Part shown: positions 41,945 to 50,970 of the stretch, one piece after another
Position numbering within the stretch: the stretch's first letter is position 1
Layout: each line of letters starts with the position of its first letter
DNA from: Streptomyces sp. cf386
Lineage (GTDB): Bacteria; Actinomycetota; Actinomycetes; Streptomycetales; Streptomycetaceae
Assembly: GCF_900103585.1 (NCBI RefSeq)
Contig: NZ_FNHV01000006.1
Coordinates: 248,001-312,000 of the forward strand
Direction: 5' to 3'
Length of the DNA stretch: 64,000 bases
Notes under the pieces: model-generated
What the model saw: only the letters and a program-made list of their open reading frames with translations
What the model was told of the DNA's origin: nothing
Database searches by the model: none
Program-made: the position numbers and the translations under genes

Positions 41945-41984
41945 AACCTATGGGGATTGCTGGGGCATGCGCAAACTATTTTTT
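41945..41984 (-). promoter_or_regulatory. wblC promoter with AT-rich WblC-binding element
   Basis: Minus strand: AAAAAATA (41977-41984), then -35 TTGCGC (41969-41974), 18-bp spacer, then -10 TAGGTT (41945-41950). An A/T run just upstream of a poor -35 is the signature of WhiB7-activated, autoregulated promoters. Transcription would start near 41938, giving a leader of about 600 nt. Confidence 0.75.
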
Positions 41985-41997
41985 CGACGAGTTCGCA

Positions 41998-44196
41998 TCA
42001 TTCCCCGTCGGCGCCCTCACCAAGCTCCTGGCCTGCGCAGATGGCCAGCACATCGGCTCCGTAGCGCTCAAGCTTGCGTCTGAGGACACCGGGGATGCGG
42101 GAAAGCTCAACCGGACTGGTTGGCTCCGCCTCGGCGATGGCCATCAGGGTGCGGTCCGTGAAGACGCAGAAGTCCGGCTGCCCGCTGAGCCGCGCCTGGA
42201 CCCCGCGCCACTCACGAAGGCGTTCGTAGAGACCCTCGTCCATGTCGGAGGGGCAGTCCTCACACCTCATCAGCTTCATCTCACCGGCGTCGGTGAGGGT
42301 GCGCCCGCAGACGCGACAGCGCGCCGGTGTGCGCTGTGTCCGTCTCGGGGCGGCTTCCGGTCTGCTTGTGAAGCCGCGCTCGACGCCTCCGGGACCGCCG
42401 CCGGCTGCGGTGCGTCCGGCGGTGCCGGTCGAGCCGGGGCGCAGGCCATCGAGGAAGCGACTCGGGCGGCGGTTGGGCCGACCGCCGGGCGCGCGGGTGA
42501 GCGACCAGGAGACGTGGAGGTGCTGCCGGGCCCGGGTGACACCGACGTAGAGGAGGCGGCGCTCCTCCTCGATCTGCTCGTCGTTCTTCGCGTAGGTGAT
42601 CGGCATCATGCCCTCGGCCACGCCGACCAGGAAGACGACGTCCCACTCCAGGCCCTTGGCCGAGTGCAGGGAGGCGAGGGTGACGCCCTGGACGGTCGGG
42701 GCATGCTGGGCGTTCGCCCGCTCGTCGAGTTCCGCGACGAGGTCGGCGAGGGTGGCTCCCGGTTTGGCGGCGGCGAAGTCCTGGGCGAGGTTCACCAGGG
42801 CGGCCAGCGACTCCCAGCGCTCTCTGACCGCGCCGGAACCGGCCGGGGGCTCGGTCGTCCAGCCCTCCCCCGACAGCACGGCACGAACCTGCGAGGGCAG
42901 GTCTACGGCGTCATCGAGGAGCGAGTCGTTGCCGCCGAAGCGGGCCGCGCCGCGCAGGGCGATGCCCGCCTTGCGCACCTCTGGACGGTCGAAGAACCGC
43001 TCGGCGCCCCGCAGCTGGTACGAGATGCCCGCGTCGGCGAGGGCCTGCTCATAGGTCTCGGACTGGGAGTTCGTACGGAACAGGATGGCGATCTCGCTGG
43101 CCGGAACGCCGGAGTCCATGAGTTCCCGAATGCGACGGGCGGCGCCCTCGGCCTCGGCGGGCTCGTCGGTGCACTCGGTGTAGACGGGTTCGGGGCCGGG
43201 GGCGCGCTGGGAGATCAGCTCCAGCCGATGGTCGGCGGCGCGGCCCTGCGCCTGGGCCAGCAGCCCATTGGCGAGGTGGACGACCTGGGGCGTGGAACGG
43301 TAGTCACGGACCAGCTTGACGACGGTGGCTCCGGGGTGGCGGGTGCGAAAGTCGAGCAGATGGTCGGGAGTTGCTCCTGTGAACGAGTAGATCGTCTGGC
43401 TGGCGTCGCCGACCACGCACAGGTTGTCCCGCTCACCGAGCCACAGCTCCAGCAGTCGCTGCTGGAGCGGGCTGACGTCCTGGTACTCGTCGACCACGAA
43501 GTGCTGGTACTGGGAGCGGACCTGGTCGGCGATGTCGTGCCGGTCCTGCAGGATACCGACGGTGAGGAGCAGGACGTCCTCGAAGTCGATGACCGAGCGG
43601 TCCCGCTTGAGGTCCTCGTAGACGTTGTAGAGCTGGGCGATCTCGGCCGGGTCGCGGGGTGCTGTGCGGTCGGCCTTGACGGTGGCAAGGGCGTAGTCGG
43701 CGGGGACGGTCTGGGTCACCTTGGACCACTCGATCTCGGCGGTGACGTCCCGCAGCTCGTTCCGGTCGAGGCGGATGTGGCAGGCGGCGGCCGCGTCAGC
43801 GACGAGCTGGATCTTTCGGTCGACGAGTCGGGGCATGGAGCCACCGATCGCTTTCGGCCAGAAGTACTGGAGCTGACGCAGGGCGGCCGAGTGGAAGGTG
43901 CGGGCCTGCACTCCGGCGGCGCCCAGCTGGCGGAGCCGACCGCGCATCTCCCCGGCGGCGCGGTTGGTGAAGGTGACGGCGAGCACACTGGAGGGCTGGA
44001 GGATTCCGGCGCGCACCCCGTAGGCGATGCGGTGGGTGATCGCCCGGGTCTTGCCCGTACCGGCGCCCGCGAGCACGCACACCGGTCCGTGCAGGGCGGT
44101 GGCCACCTCGCGCTGCTCGGGGTCGAGCCCTTCGAGCACCGCGTCGGCAGAGTCCGGTGCCTGCGGGAAGAGGGTGGAGTGCGTTGCTGCTGTCAC
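41998..44196 (-). CDS. uvrD2: UvrD2-type superfamily I DNA helicase
   Basis: 732 residues. SF1A helicase motifs: GAGTGKTRA (I), TFTNRAAGEM (Ia), VVDEYQDVSPLQ (II), GDASQTIYSFTGA (III), YRST (IV), LHSAKGLEWD (V), VGVTRARQ (VI). A C-terminal tetracysteine (CRVCG ... CEDC) is followed by an HRDC domain (LMAIAEAEPTSPVELSRIPGV), the layout of mycobacterial UvrD2. GTG at 44196 is chosen; the ribosome-binding site is weak. Its promoter region is shared with the divergent mycoredoxin gene. Confidence 0.94.
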   Translation of the reverse strand: MTAATHSTLFPQAPDSADAVLEGLDPEQREVATALHGPVCVLAGAGTGKTRAITHRIAYGVRAGILQPSSVLAVTFTNRAAGEMRGRLRQLGAAGVQARTFHSAALRQLQYFWPKAIGGSMPRLVDRKIQLVADAAAACHIRLDRNELRDVTAEIEWSKVTQTVPADYALATVKADRTAPRDPAEIAQLYNVYEDLKRDRSVIDFEDVLLLTVGILQDRHDIADQVRSQYQHFVVDEYQDVSPLQQRLLELWLGERDNLCVVGDASQTIYSFTGATPDHLLDFRTRHPGATVVKLVRDYRSTPQVVHLANGLLAQAQGRAADHRLELISQRAPGPEPVYTECTDEPAEAEGAARRIRELMDSGVPASEIAILFRTNSQSETYEQALADAGISYQLRGAERFFDRPEVRKAGIALRGAARFGGNDSLLDDAVDLPSQVRAVLSGEGWTTEPPAGSGAVRERWESLAALVNLAQDFAAAKPGATLADLVAELDERANAQHAPTVQGVTLASLHSAKGLEWDVVFLVGVAEGMMPITYAKNDEQIEEERRLLYVGVTRARQHLHVSWSLTRAPGGRPNRRPSRFLDGLRPGSTGTAGRTAAGGGPGGVERGFTSRPEAAPRRTQRTPARCRVCGRTLTDAGEMKLMRCEDCPSDMDEGLYERLREWRGVQARLSGQPDFCVFTDRTLMAIAEAEPTSPVELSRIPGVLRRKLERYGADVLAICAGQELGEGADGE

Positions 44197-44235
44197 ACGG
44201 CCATGCTGCCAGGTCGCCGGAGACGGCTGTGCCGG

Positions 44236-44244
44236 TTGTCCACA
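44236..44244. promoter_or_regulatory. DnaA-box-like site between uvrD2 and mycoredoxin
   Basis: TTGTCCACA, an exact Streptomyces DnaA-box consensus, about 40 bp upstream of the uvrD2 start in the divergent intergenic region. Confidence 0.5.
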
Positions 44245-44303
44245 GGCAGGCACTGATAGTCGTACTAATGCGGCAGGCGTCACGTGCCAGGCATACCCCG
44301 GGT

Positions 44304-44330
44304 GGGAATGGCGCCCCGGTCGCGTACGTT
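44304..44330 (+). promoter_or_regulatory. SigR-dependent promoter of mycoredoxin gene
   Basis: GGGAAT (44304-44309), 18-bp spacer, GTT (44328-44330): an exact SigR consensus. The start point would be near 44337, 45 bp before the ATG. Confidence 0.92.
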
Positions 44331-44381
44331 CCCTCTCTGGACGACCTGTTCCCCCCGAGCCATCAGAGGAGCGCGCGAGAC

Positions 44382-44624
44382 ATGCAGGGCACTGTGACGA
44401 TGTACAGCACCACGTGGTGCGGTTACTGCCAGCGGCTGAAGAAGCAGCTGGACCGCGAGGGCATCGCGTACACCGAGATCAACATCGAGCACGACCCCGA
44501 GTCCGCCGCGTTCGTCGAGAAGGCGAATGGCGGAAACCAGACGGTCCCGACGGTGCTCTTCGCGGACGGTTCCACGCTGACGAATCCGTCGCTGGCGCAG
44601 GTGAAGCAGAAGGTCGGCGCGTAA
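44382..44624 (+). CDS. mrx1: Mycoredoxin (glutaredoxin-like oxidoreductase)
   Basis: 80 residues. The active-site motif is TTWCGYC (CxxC) at about residues 11-16, with the cis-Pro segment TVPTV and the ADGSTLTNPS tail. In actinobacteria this protein reduces mycothiol-protein mixed disulfides. The ATG at 44382 follows a GAGGA site. SigR control is indicated by the promoter at 44304-44330. Homologous to Rv3198A. Confidence 0.94.
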   Translation: MQGTVTMYSTTWCGYCQRLKKQLDREGIAYTEINIEHDPESAAFVEKANGGNQTVPTVLFADGSTLTNPSLAQVKQKVGA

Positions 44625-44646
44625 CCGCGCCGCGCGTGCGGTTCTC

Positions 44647-44684
44647 GGAAGGCGGTCCCTGAGGTGTTTCAGGGGCCGCCTTCC
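44647..44684 (+). terminator. Hairpin terminator after mycoredoxin
   Basis: GGAAGGCGG-TCCCTGA and TCAGGGG-CCGCCTTCC arms around GGTGTT lie 22 bp after the stop. The element lies between convergent genes and is nearly symmetric, so it may serve nudC too. Confidence 0.85.
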
Positions 44685-44724
44685 TGCTGTGCGTCCGGCG
44701 CATGCCACGCTGGCACGTGTCCTC

Positions 44725-45669
44725 TCAGACGAAGCTCCTCGTGGGCAACGGCTTGCCGTACCAGAGCTCGATCAGGCGGGCCGCGATCGAGATGCCGTAC
44801 GGCGGCAGGACCTCACCGGAGTCGAAGGCGGCGCGCAGTTCCTCGCGGGAGAACCAGCGGGCCTCGTGGATCTCGTCGCCGTCGACATTGACCTCGGTGC
44901 TGGTGGCGCGGGCCATGAAGCCCAGCATGAGGCTGGACGGGAAGGGCCAGGGCTGGCTGGCGACGTACTCGACCTGGCCGACGGTGATTCCGGCCTCCTC
45001 GTAGACCTCGCGGCGCACCGTCTGCTCGATGGACTCGCCGGGCTCGACGAAGCCGGCGAGCGTCGAGAAGCGGCCCTCGGGCCAGTGGACCTGACGGCCG
45101 AGGAGGATGCGGTCGTCCTCGTCGGTGACGGCCATGATCACTGCCGGGTCGGTGCGCGGGTAATGCTCGGCGCCGCAGGCGGGGCAGCGGCGGATGTGCC
45201 CGGCCGCTGCGATCACGGTGCGTTCGCCGCAGCGGGAGCAGAAGCGGTGGGTGCGCTGCCAGTTCTCCAGGCCGACGGCGTGCACCATCAGGCCCACGTC
45301 GCGCGGCGACAGCAGCAGGCCCGCCTCGCGCAGGCCGGCCGCGCGCGCGGACTGGTCGATACGGCCGGGCAGCGCGTCCTTCTGGAGGGCGAAGTAGCTG
45401 ACGCCGTCATCGTCGATGCCGAGGAAGTAGCGGTGCGCCTCGGTGAGGGGGGCCTCGAAGGAGGGCGTCATGACGAGTTCGGTGCGCCCGTCCGGCGCCT
45501 CGTCGATGAGGACCTGACCGCCGGAGACCACGAAGCAGCGGGTCGTGGGATGGCTCCACGCCGCCGCGAGCCAGGCTTCGTCGAGCCGGTGGTGGGCGGC
45601 GCGGTCGATGCCGCTCGGGGCGGTGAGCGAGATGGGGCGGTCGGCGGTGTGGTCGGTCCAGGTGGTCAC
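44725..45669 (-). CDS. nudC: NAD(+)/NADH pyrophosphatase (decapping) NudC
   Basis: 314 residues. The zinc ribbon has CSRCGE and CPACGAE; the Nudix box is GFVEPGESIEQTVRREVYEEAG; the NudC signature SQPWPFPSSLMLGF follows. It hydrolyses NADH and removes NAD caps from RNA. GTG at 45669 (VTTWTDHT) is chosen with GGAAG just upstream; TTG at 45681 is the alternative. Orthologue of Rv3199c. Confidence 0.94.
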   Translation of the reverse strand: MTTWTDHTADRPISLTAPSGIDRAAHHRLDEAWLAAAWSHPTTRCFVVSGGQVLIDEAPDGRTELVMTPSFEAPLTEAHRYFLGIDDDGVSYFALQKDALPGRIDQSARAAGLREAGLLLSPRDVGLMVHAVGLENWQRTHRFCSRCGERTVIAAAGHIRRCPACGAEHYPRTDPAVIMAVTDEDDRILLGRQVHWPEGRFSTLAGFVEPGESIEQTVRREVYEEAGITVGQVEYVASQPWPFPSSLMLGFMARATSTEVNVDGDEIHEARWFSREELRAAFDSGEVLPPYGISIAARLIELWYGKPLPTRSFV

Positions 45670-45825
45670 GGGTGCTTCCAACTCCCCCAGTGGAACGGTG
45701 TACTTCGGCGGGCAGATCGGCGGGACGTGGGACGGCAGGCGACCGGGTGCGGCAGGGCTCGCCGGTGCGGGACGGCCTTCTCAGTGTGCCCCGCGCGCGA
45801 TGCCGCTCCGGACGACTTCGGTGGC

Positions 45826-47229
45826 TCAGGGCGCATGGCGCCAGTTGGCGGCGAGGTCGCCCCACAGGTATGCGCTGGTCTCGACGCCCTTGAGAAGCAG
45901 GTCCAGCTCGACCTTCTCGTTCGGGGCGTGCCAGCCGTCGGAGGGGACGGAGATGCCGAGGAAGAGCACGGGTGCGCCAAGGACGTCCTGGAGGTCGGCA
46001 GCGGGTCCCGAGCCGCCCTCGCGCGTGAAGCGGACGGGTCCCTCGAAGGCACGGCCCATGGCGCGTACGACGGACTGCAGGGCTGGGTGGTCCAGTGGTG
46101 TCAGGCACGGGCGCGTGGCTCCGCTGAACGTGATCTCGCAGCGGATCCCGGCGGGAACCTGGTCGGCCACCCACGCGCGGGCGGCCTTCTCGATGTGGTC
46201 GGGGTCCTGTCCCGCGACCAATCGGAAGGAGAGCTTCACCATGGCGGAGGACGGGATGATCGTCTTGCTGCCGGGGCCCTGGTAGCCGCCGCCGATCCCG
46301 TTGACCTCGGCGGTGGGCCGGGCCCAGATGCGCTCCAGGGTGGTGTGCCCGGCCTCGCCGTGGGTGGCGTACGACTTGGCGGTGCGCAGCCACCGCTGCT
46401 CGTCGAAGGGCAGCTCGGCGAAGAGCTCGCGCTCGCGGTCGGTCAGTTCGACGACGCCGTCGTAGAAGCCGGGGATCGACACGCGCGCGTGCTCGTCGTG
46501 CAGGGCGGCGACCAGGCGGGCGGCGGCGGTCGCCGGGTTGGGGACGGCGCCGCCGAAGGAGCCGGAGTGGATGTCCTGGTCGGGGCCGTAGAGGTGGATC
46601 TCACACTCGGCGAGGCCGCGCATGCCGGTGCACACGGTGGGGGTGTCCGCGGCCCACATGCCGGTGTCGGACACGATCACGGCGTCGGCCGCGAGCCGCT
46701 CGGCGTGCGCCTCGACGAGCGTACGGAAGTGCGGGGAGCCGGACTCCTCCTCGCCCTCGATCAGCAGCTTCAGGTTGACGGCCGGGGCGGGGCGGCCCGT
46801 GGCGGCGAGGTGGGCGCGGACGCCGAGTGTGTGGAAGAACACCTGGCCCTTGTCGTCGGCCGCCCCGCGCGCGTAGAGGCGCCCTTCACGGACGACGGGC
46901 TCGAAGGGCTCGCTGTCCCAGCCGTCCTCGCGGGCGGCGGGCTGCACGTCATGGTGGCCGTAGACGAGCACCGTGGGCGCCTCCGGGTCTCCGGACGGCC
47001 ACTCGGCGAAGACGGCGGGCGCACCCGGAGTCGGCCAGACCTCGGTGGTCGGAAAGCCCGTCTCCTTGAGCTTGGCGGCGAGCCAGTCGGCGCTGCGGCG
47101 TACATCGGGAGCGTGGTCGGGCTGGGCCGACACGGAGGGGATGCGCAGCCACTCGGCGAGCTCGTCGAGGAAGGCGGCACGGTGCTGCTCGATGTACGTG
47201 CGGACGGCGCTGTCCGGGGTCTGGCTCAT
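45826..47229 (-). CDS. M20 family dipeptidase/peptidase
   Basis: 467 residues. The metal-binding residues of M20 are seen in VYGHHDVQPA (His-x-Asp), ARGAADDKG (bridging Asp), IEGEEESGS (catalytic Glu-Glu), VSDTGMW and the C-terminal APNEKV. A lid/dimerisation domain lies at about 190-400 (DIHSGSFGG). Probably a cytoplasmic cysteinylglycine- or Xaa-dipeptidase. Start ATG 47229 (MSQTPDSAV). It lies 10 bp after the adnB-like stop, so the genes may be co-transcribed. Confidence 0.92.
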   Translation of the reverse strand: MSQTPDSAVRTYIEQHRAAFLDELAEWLRIPSVSAQPDHAPDVRRSADWLAAKLKETGFPTTEVWPTPGAPAVFAEWPSGDPEAPTVLVYGHHDVQPAAREDGWDSEPFEPVVREGRLYARGAADDKGQVFFHTLGVRAHLAATGRPAPAVNLKLLIEGEEESGSPHFRTLVEAHAERLAADAVIVSDTGMWAADTPTVCTGMRGLAECEIHLYGPDQDIHSGSFGGAVPNPATAAARLVAALHDEHARVSIPGFYDGVVELTDRERELFAELPFDEQRWLRTAKSYATHGEAGHTTLERIWARPTAEVNGIGGGYQGPGSKTIIPSSAMVKLSFRLVAGQDPDHIEKAARAWVADQVPAGIRCEITFSGATRPCLTPLDHPALQSVVRAMGRAFEGPVRFTREGGSGPAADLQDVLGAPVLFLGISVPSDGWHAPNEKVELDLLLKGVETSAYLWGDLAANWRHAP

Positions 47230-47239
47230 GGTCACGAGC

Positions 47240-50200
47240 CTATCGGCCCGCATCGACATCCTGGTTGGGCGGTTCCTCACAGTTCGCCTCCGCGACCGGC
47301 TCTCCGGTCAGCAGCCGCTCCAGTGCGGCCCGGTCCGGGAGAGCGCCCGGACGAACGGCCTCGCCGCCGCGGACGTACAGGAACACGGCGTCGACCGACT
47401 CCAGGGGCACGCCCTGCTGCTCGGCCCAGGCGAGCCGGTAGAGGGCGAGCTGGAGCGGGTCGGCGGTGCGGGTGCGGTTGGTCTTCCAGTCGACGATCTC
47501 GTACGTCGCCCCGTCGCCGTCGCCCTCCTTGTAGACGGCGTCGATACGGCCCCGTACGACACGGCCGGCGATCGCGAGCTGGAAGGGGGCCTCGACCCGG
47601 TACGGCGTGCGGTGCGCGTACTCGGTGCGCTCGAAAGCGTCCTTGAGGGCCTCCAGGTCGCGTTCGTCGGCGATCTCGGCCTCGCTGCCGGGCAGGTCCT
47701 CCGGCTCCAGCATGGGCAGCGTCAGCTCTTCGAAGCGCGCCTCGACCCAGGCGTGGAACCGGGTGCCTCGACGTGCGGCGGGTTGTGGGGGGCGCGGCAT
47801 GGGGCGCGCGAGTTCCTGCGCGAACCCGTCCGGGTCGGCGGCCAGCCGCAGCAGTTGGGACGCGGTCAGCGAGGCGGGCAGGGGTACGTCCGTGACGCTC
47901 GCGCGGGCGCGCAGGAGCTCCCCGGTGAGGGCGTCGAGGTCGCGGTCCCAGGAAGCGATGGTTCTGGTCTCCTCCGGGCTGAGGGGTTCCTGTCCCCGGG
48001 TGAAGGGCTGCTGCTCCTGTTCCGGGGGTCGAAGGCGTGCCTTCGAGGGCTCGGCAGGGGATTCCGGGGATGTCGCCTGGTGCGGGACCGAGGGGCGGTC
48101 CGTGGTCCAGGAGTCCCAGTCGCCCGGGTCCTTCCCGGGGCCCGGGTCCTTTCCGGGGAAGGGATCCTCGCCGGAGAAGGGGTCCTCTCGGGAGAAGGGA
48201 TCCTCCTCCTCGTACTCCTCGTGGAGCGCTTCGTCGTCGTCCGGTGGCGGGGGCCAGTCCGGATCGTCGTAAGTGTCCGGGTCGTGCGTCGCCGCGGGGT
48301 GGACGTCCTCCTGTGAGGTGGCGAGGTTCTCCAGGTGGGCCAGGACCGTCTCCGCGGCCGCGCGGCGCCGGGCCAGGGCGGCCTCGTCGAGGGGCAGGGG
48401 CCACACCTGGTCGGCGGTCTGCTGATGCAGGACCGGGTTCTCCTCGTCCTCGGCGGGCTCGTCTGCCCAGGTCTCGATCTCGCCGTACCCGGCGGCGCAG
48501 TGGTCGTAGAGGGCCTGCAGGAAGTCGGAGGGGCCGCGAGGCTTCTTCTGGGTCGAGCCCCACCAGTGACCGGACCCGAGGAGCAGGGAACGGGGGCGCG
48601 TGAAGGTGACGTAGCCGAGGCGGAGTTCCTCGGTGTGCTGGTGGTCCTTCATGGCCTCCTGGAAGGCCTTCAGGCCGCGGGAGTCCCATGAGGGGACGTC
48701 GGGGAGGGTGTCGGCGTCGCCACGCAGTTCGTGCGGCAGCACCTTGCCCTGGGCGGTCCACTTCTCGCGCCCCTTGGTGCTGGGGAACGTGCCCGTGACC
48801 AGGCCGGGGACGGCCACAACGTCCCACTCCAGGCCCTTGGACTTGTGCGCGGTGAGCACCTTCACGGTGTTCTCGCCGCCGGGGAGGGCGTTGTCGAGCC
48901 CCTTCTCGTACTGGGCCGCGGTGCGCAGGAAGCCGAGGAAGGCGAGCAGGGTCGCCTCGTTGTCGCTGGCCGCGAACGAGGCGGCGACGTCGAGGAAGTT
49001 GGACAGGGTCTCGCGACGGCGGGCGGCCAGGGCGTGCGGGGACGCCGAGAGCTCCACCTCCAGTCCGGTGACGGCGAGGACGCGGTGCAGGACGTCCATC
49101 AGCGGGTCGGACAGGGAGCGGCGCAGATCGCGCAGCTCGGTGGCCAGACGCGCGAACCGCACGCGCGCGTCCGGCGAGAAGGGCAGCCCGTCCTCGTCCC
49201 CGTCGCCCTCCAGGGGCGTCTCCAGGAACGTGTCGAGGGCGTCGGCGAGCGAGATCACCTCGGCGGGGTCGACCCCCTCGACGGCCTCGGCGAGCCGGCG
49301 ATCCGGGTCGTCGTCGGCGTCCACGCGCGCGTGGGACACCAGCCGCCGTGCGCGGCGCCCCAGGAGGGCGAGGTCGCGCGGGCCGATGCGCCAGCGCGGG
49401 CCGGTCAGCAGACGGACCAGGGAGGCGTTGGCGCCGGGGTCCTGGAGGACCTCGCACACGGCGACCAGGTCGGCGACCTCGGGGAGGTGGAGCAGCCCCG
49501 ACAGGCCGACCACCTCCACGGGAACGTCCCGGGCGACGAGCGCGCCCTGGATCTCGGCGAAGTCGGTCGCCGTACGGCACAGGACGGCGATCTCGCCGGG
49601 CGCCTTCCCCGTGTGCACGAGGTGGGCGATGGAGTCGGCGATCCAGTCCATTTCCTCGGCATGGGTGGGCAGCAGCGCACAGCGCACCATGCCGTCGCGC
49701 TCGGCGCCGGGGGCCGGGCGAAGGGCCTCCACACCCGCGTGCATGGCTCGCAGGGGCTCCGCGAGGCCATTGGCTAGGTCGAGAAGGCGCCCCCCGCTGC
49801 GGCGGTTCTCGCTGAGCGCCTGGCGGCCGGCAGGGCGTCCGTCGGCGTGGGCGAAGTGCTCGGGGAAGTCGTCGAGGTTGGCGACGGAGGCACCGCGCCA
49901 GCCGTAGATCGCCTGGCAGGGGTCGCCGACGGCGGTCACGGGGTGGCCTGTGCCGCCCCCGAACAGGCCCGCCAAGAGGACGCGTTGGGCGACGGACGTG
50001 TCCTGGTACTCGTCCAGGAGGACCACACGGAACTCGTCGCGCAGGATGCGGCCCACCTCGGGGATCCGGGCGAGCTGCGCCGAGAGCGCGATCTGGTCAC
50101 CGAAGTCGAGGAGGTCACGCTCGCGCTTGGCGGCCCGGTAGCGGACCACCAGCTCGGCCAGTTCGCGGCGTGCTGCGGCCGTCTCGGGGACCTTGCGCAG

Positions 50201-50821
50201 ATCGGCGTTGCTGAGCTTGGCGCCTTGGAGGGTGAGCAGCAGCTCGGCGTCGTGCGCGCGCAGTGCCTCGGGCCGTACGAGGTGCTCGGCGAGCTCGGCA
50301 TCGAGGGCGAGGAGATCGCTGACCAGGTCGGCGAACGAGCGGGTCAGGGCCGGGTACAGGCCCGGGGCCTCACGCAGCACGCGCGCGGCGAGCTGGTAGC
50401 GGGTGGCGTCGGCGAGCAGCCGGGAGGTCGGTTCGAGGCCGATGCGCAGGCCGTGGTCGGTCAGCAGGCGGCCTGCGAAGGCGTGGTACGTCGAGATCAC
50501 CGGCTCGCCCGGCGGGTTGTCCGGGTCGATGACGTCGGGGTCGGTGACGCCGGCCTTGACGAGCGCCTTGCGGACGCGCTCGGCGAGTTCGCCGGCGGCT
50601 TTGTTGGTGAAGGTCAGGCCGAGGACCTGTTCGGGGGCGACCTGGCCGGTGCCGACCAGCCACACCACGCGTGCCGCCATCACCGTCGTCTTGCCCGATC
50701 CGGCTCCGGCCACGATCACCTGCGGGGCGGGCGGCGCGATGATGCAGGCCGTCTGCTCCGGAGTGAACGGGATGCCGAGGAGCTCCTTGAGCTGATCGGG
50801 ATCGGTGATACGGGCGGGCAC
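47240..50821 (-). CDS. adnB: Helicase-nuclease AdnB-like subunit
   Basis: 1193 residues. UvrD-type motor: GAGSGKTTV, LTFTNKAAGEL, LLDEYQDTS, GDPCQAIYGWRG, HKSKGLEWD, TFTRPRSLLL. The C-terminal PD-(D/E)XK nuclease has GRIDAVYKEG, EIVDWKTNRT and QLALYRLAW. Together with the upstream gene this matches the mycobacterial AdnAB end-resection complex. An acidic insert at about residues 840-950 contains EDPFS/GKDPG repeats. GTG at 50821 (VPARITDPDQ) begins the conserved sequence; no strong ribosome-binding site is visible. Homologous to Rv3201c. Confidence 0.9.
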   Translation of the reverse strand: MPARITDPDQLKELLGIPFTPEQTACIIAPPAPQVIVAGAGSGKTTVMAARVVWLVGTGQVAPEQVLGLTFTNKAAGELAERVRKALVKAGVTDPDVIDPDNPPGEPVISTYHAFAGRLLTDHGLRIGLEPTSRLLADATRYQLAARVLREAPGLYPALTRSFADLVSDLLALDAELAEHLVRPEALRAHDAELLLTLQGAKLSNADLRKVPETAAARRELAELVVRYRAAKRERDLLDFGDQIALSAQLARIPEVGRILRDEFRVVLLDEYQDTSVAQRVLLAGLFGGGTGHPVTAVGDPCQAIYGWRGASVANLDDFPEHFAHADGRPAGRQALSENRRSGGRLLDLANGLAEPLRAMHAGVEALRPAPGAERDGMVRCALLPTHAEEMDWIADSIAHLVHTGKAPGEIAVLCRTATDFAEIQGALVARDVPVEVVGLSGLLHLPEVADLVAVCEVLQDPGANASLVRLLTGPRWRIGPRDLALLGRRARRLVSHARVDADDDPDRRLAEAVEGVDPAEVISLADALDTFLETPLEGDGDEDGLPFSPDARVRFARLATELRDLRRSLSDPLMDVLHRVLAVTGLEVELSASPHALAARRRETLSNFLDVAASFAASDNEATLLAFLGFLRTAAQYEKGLDNALPGGENTVKVLTAHKSKGLEWDVVAVPGLVTGTFPSTKGREKWTAQGKVLPHELRGDADTLPDVPSWDSRGLKAFQEAMKDHQHTEELRLGYVTFTRPRSLLLGSGHWWGSTQKKPRGPSDFLQALYDHCAAGYGEIETWADEPAEDEENPVLHQQTADQVWPLPLDEAALARRRAAAETVLAHLENLATSQEDVHPAATHDPDTYDDPDWPPPPDDDEALHEEYEEEDPFSREDPFSGEDPFPGKDPGPGKDPGDWDSWTTDRPSVPHQATSPESPAEPSKARLRPPEQEQQPFTRGQEPLSPEETRTIASWDRDLDALTGELLRARASVTDVPLPASLTASQLLRLAADPDGFAQELARPMPRPPQPAARRGTRFHAWVEARFEELTLPMLEPEDLPGSEAEIADERDLEALKDAFERTEYAHRTPYRVEAPFQLAIAGRVVRGRIDAVYKEGDGDGATYEIVDWKTNRTRTADPLQLALYRLAWAEQQGVPLESVDAVFLYVRGGEAVRPGALPDRAALERLLTGEPVAEANCEEPPNQDVDAGR
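48124..48212 (-). repeat. Imperfect tandem repeat in adnB acidic insert
   Basis: Five to six imperfect in-frame copies of a 15-18-bp unit encode EDPFSREDPFSGEDPFPG and then KDPGPGKDPG. The codons differ little between copies, suggesting recent expansion inside a disordered, acidic region between the motor and nuclease domains. Confidence 0.7.
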
Positions 50822-50970
50822 ATCGGAGAGGCTAGCGGCGGGCACTGACACTGGATGCCGGGATCGACCTTCGAGCCGGGAGAAGCGCAGGTCAGCACGG
50901 GTGGTGCGATCGATCACTCCGGTTGTGCGGCCAAGTGCCGCCCGACCGGCTCGACCGCGTATGCCCGGGT

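Noticed and set aside
41950..44256. 768-codon plus-strand frame opposite uvrD2
   Set aside because: Complement of well-supported helicase motifs; no independent signal.
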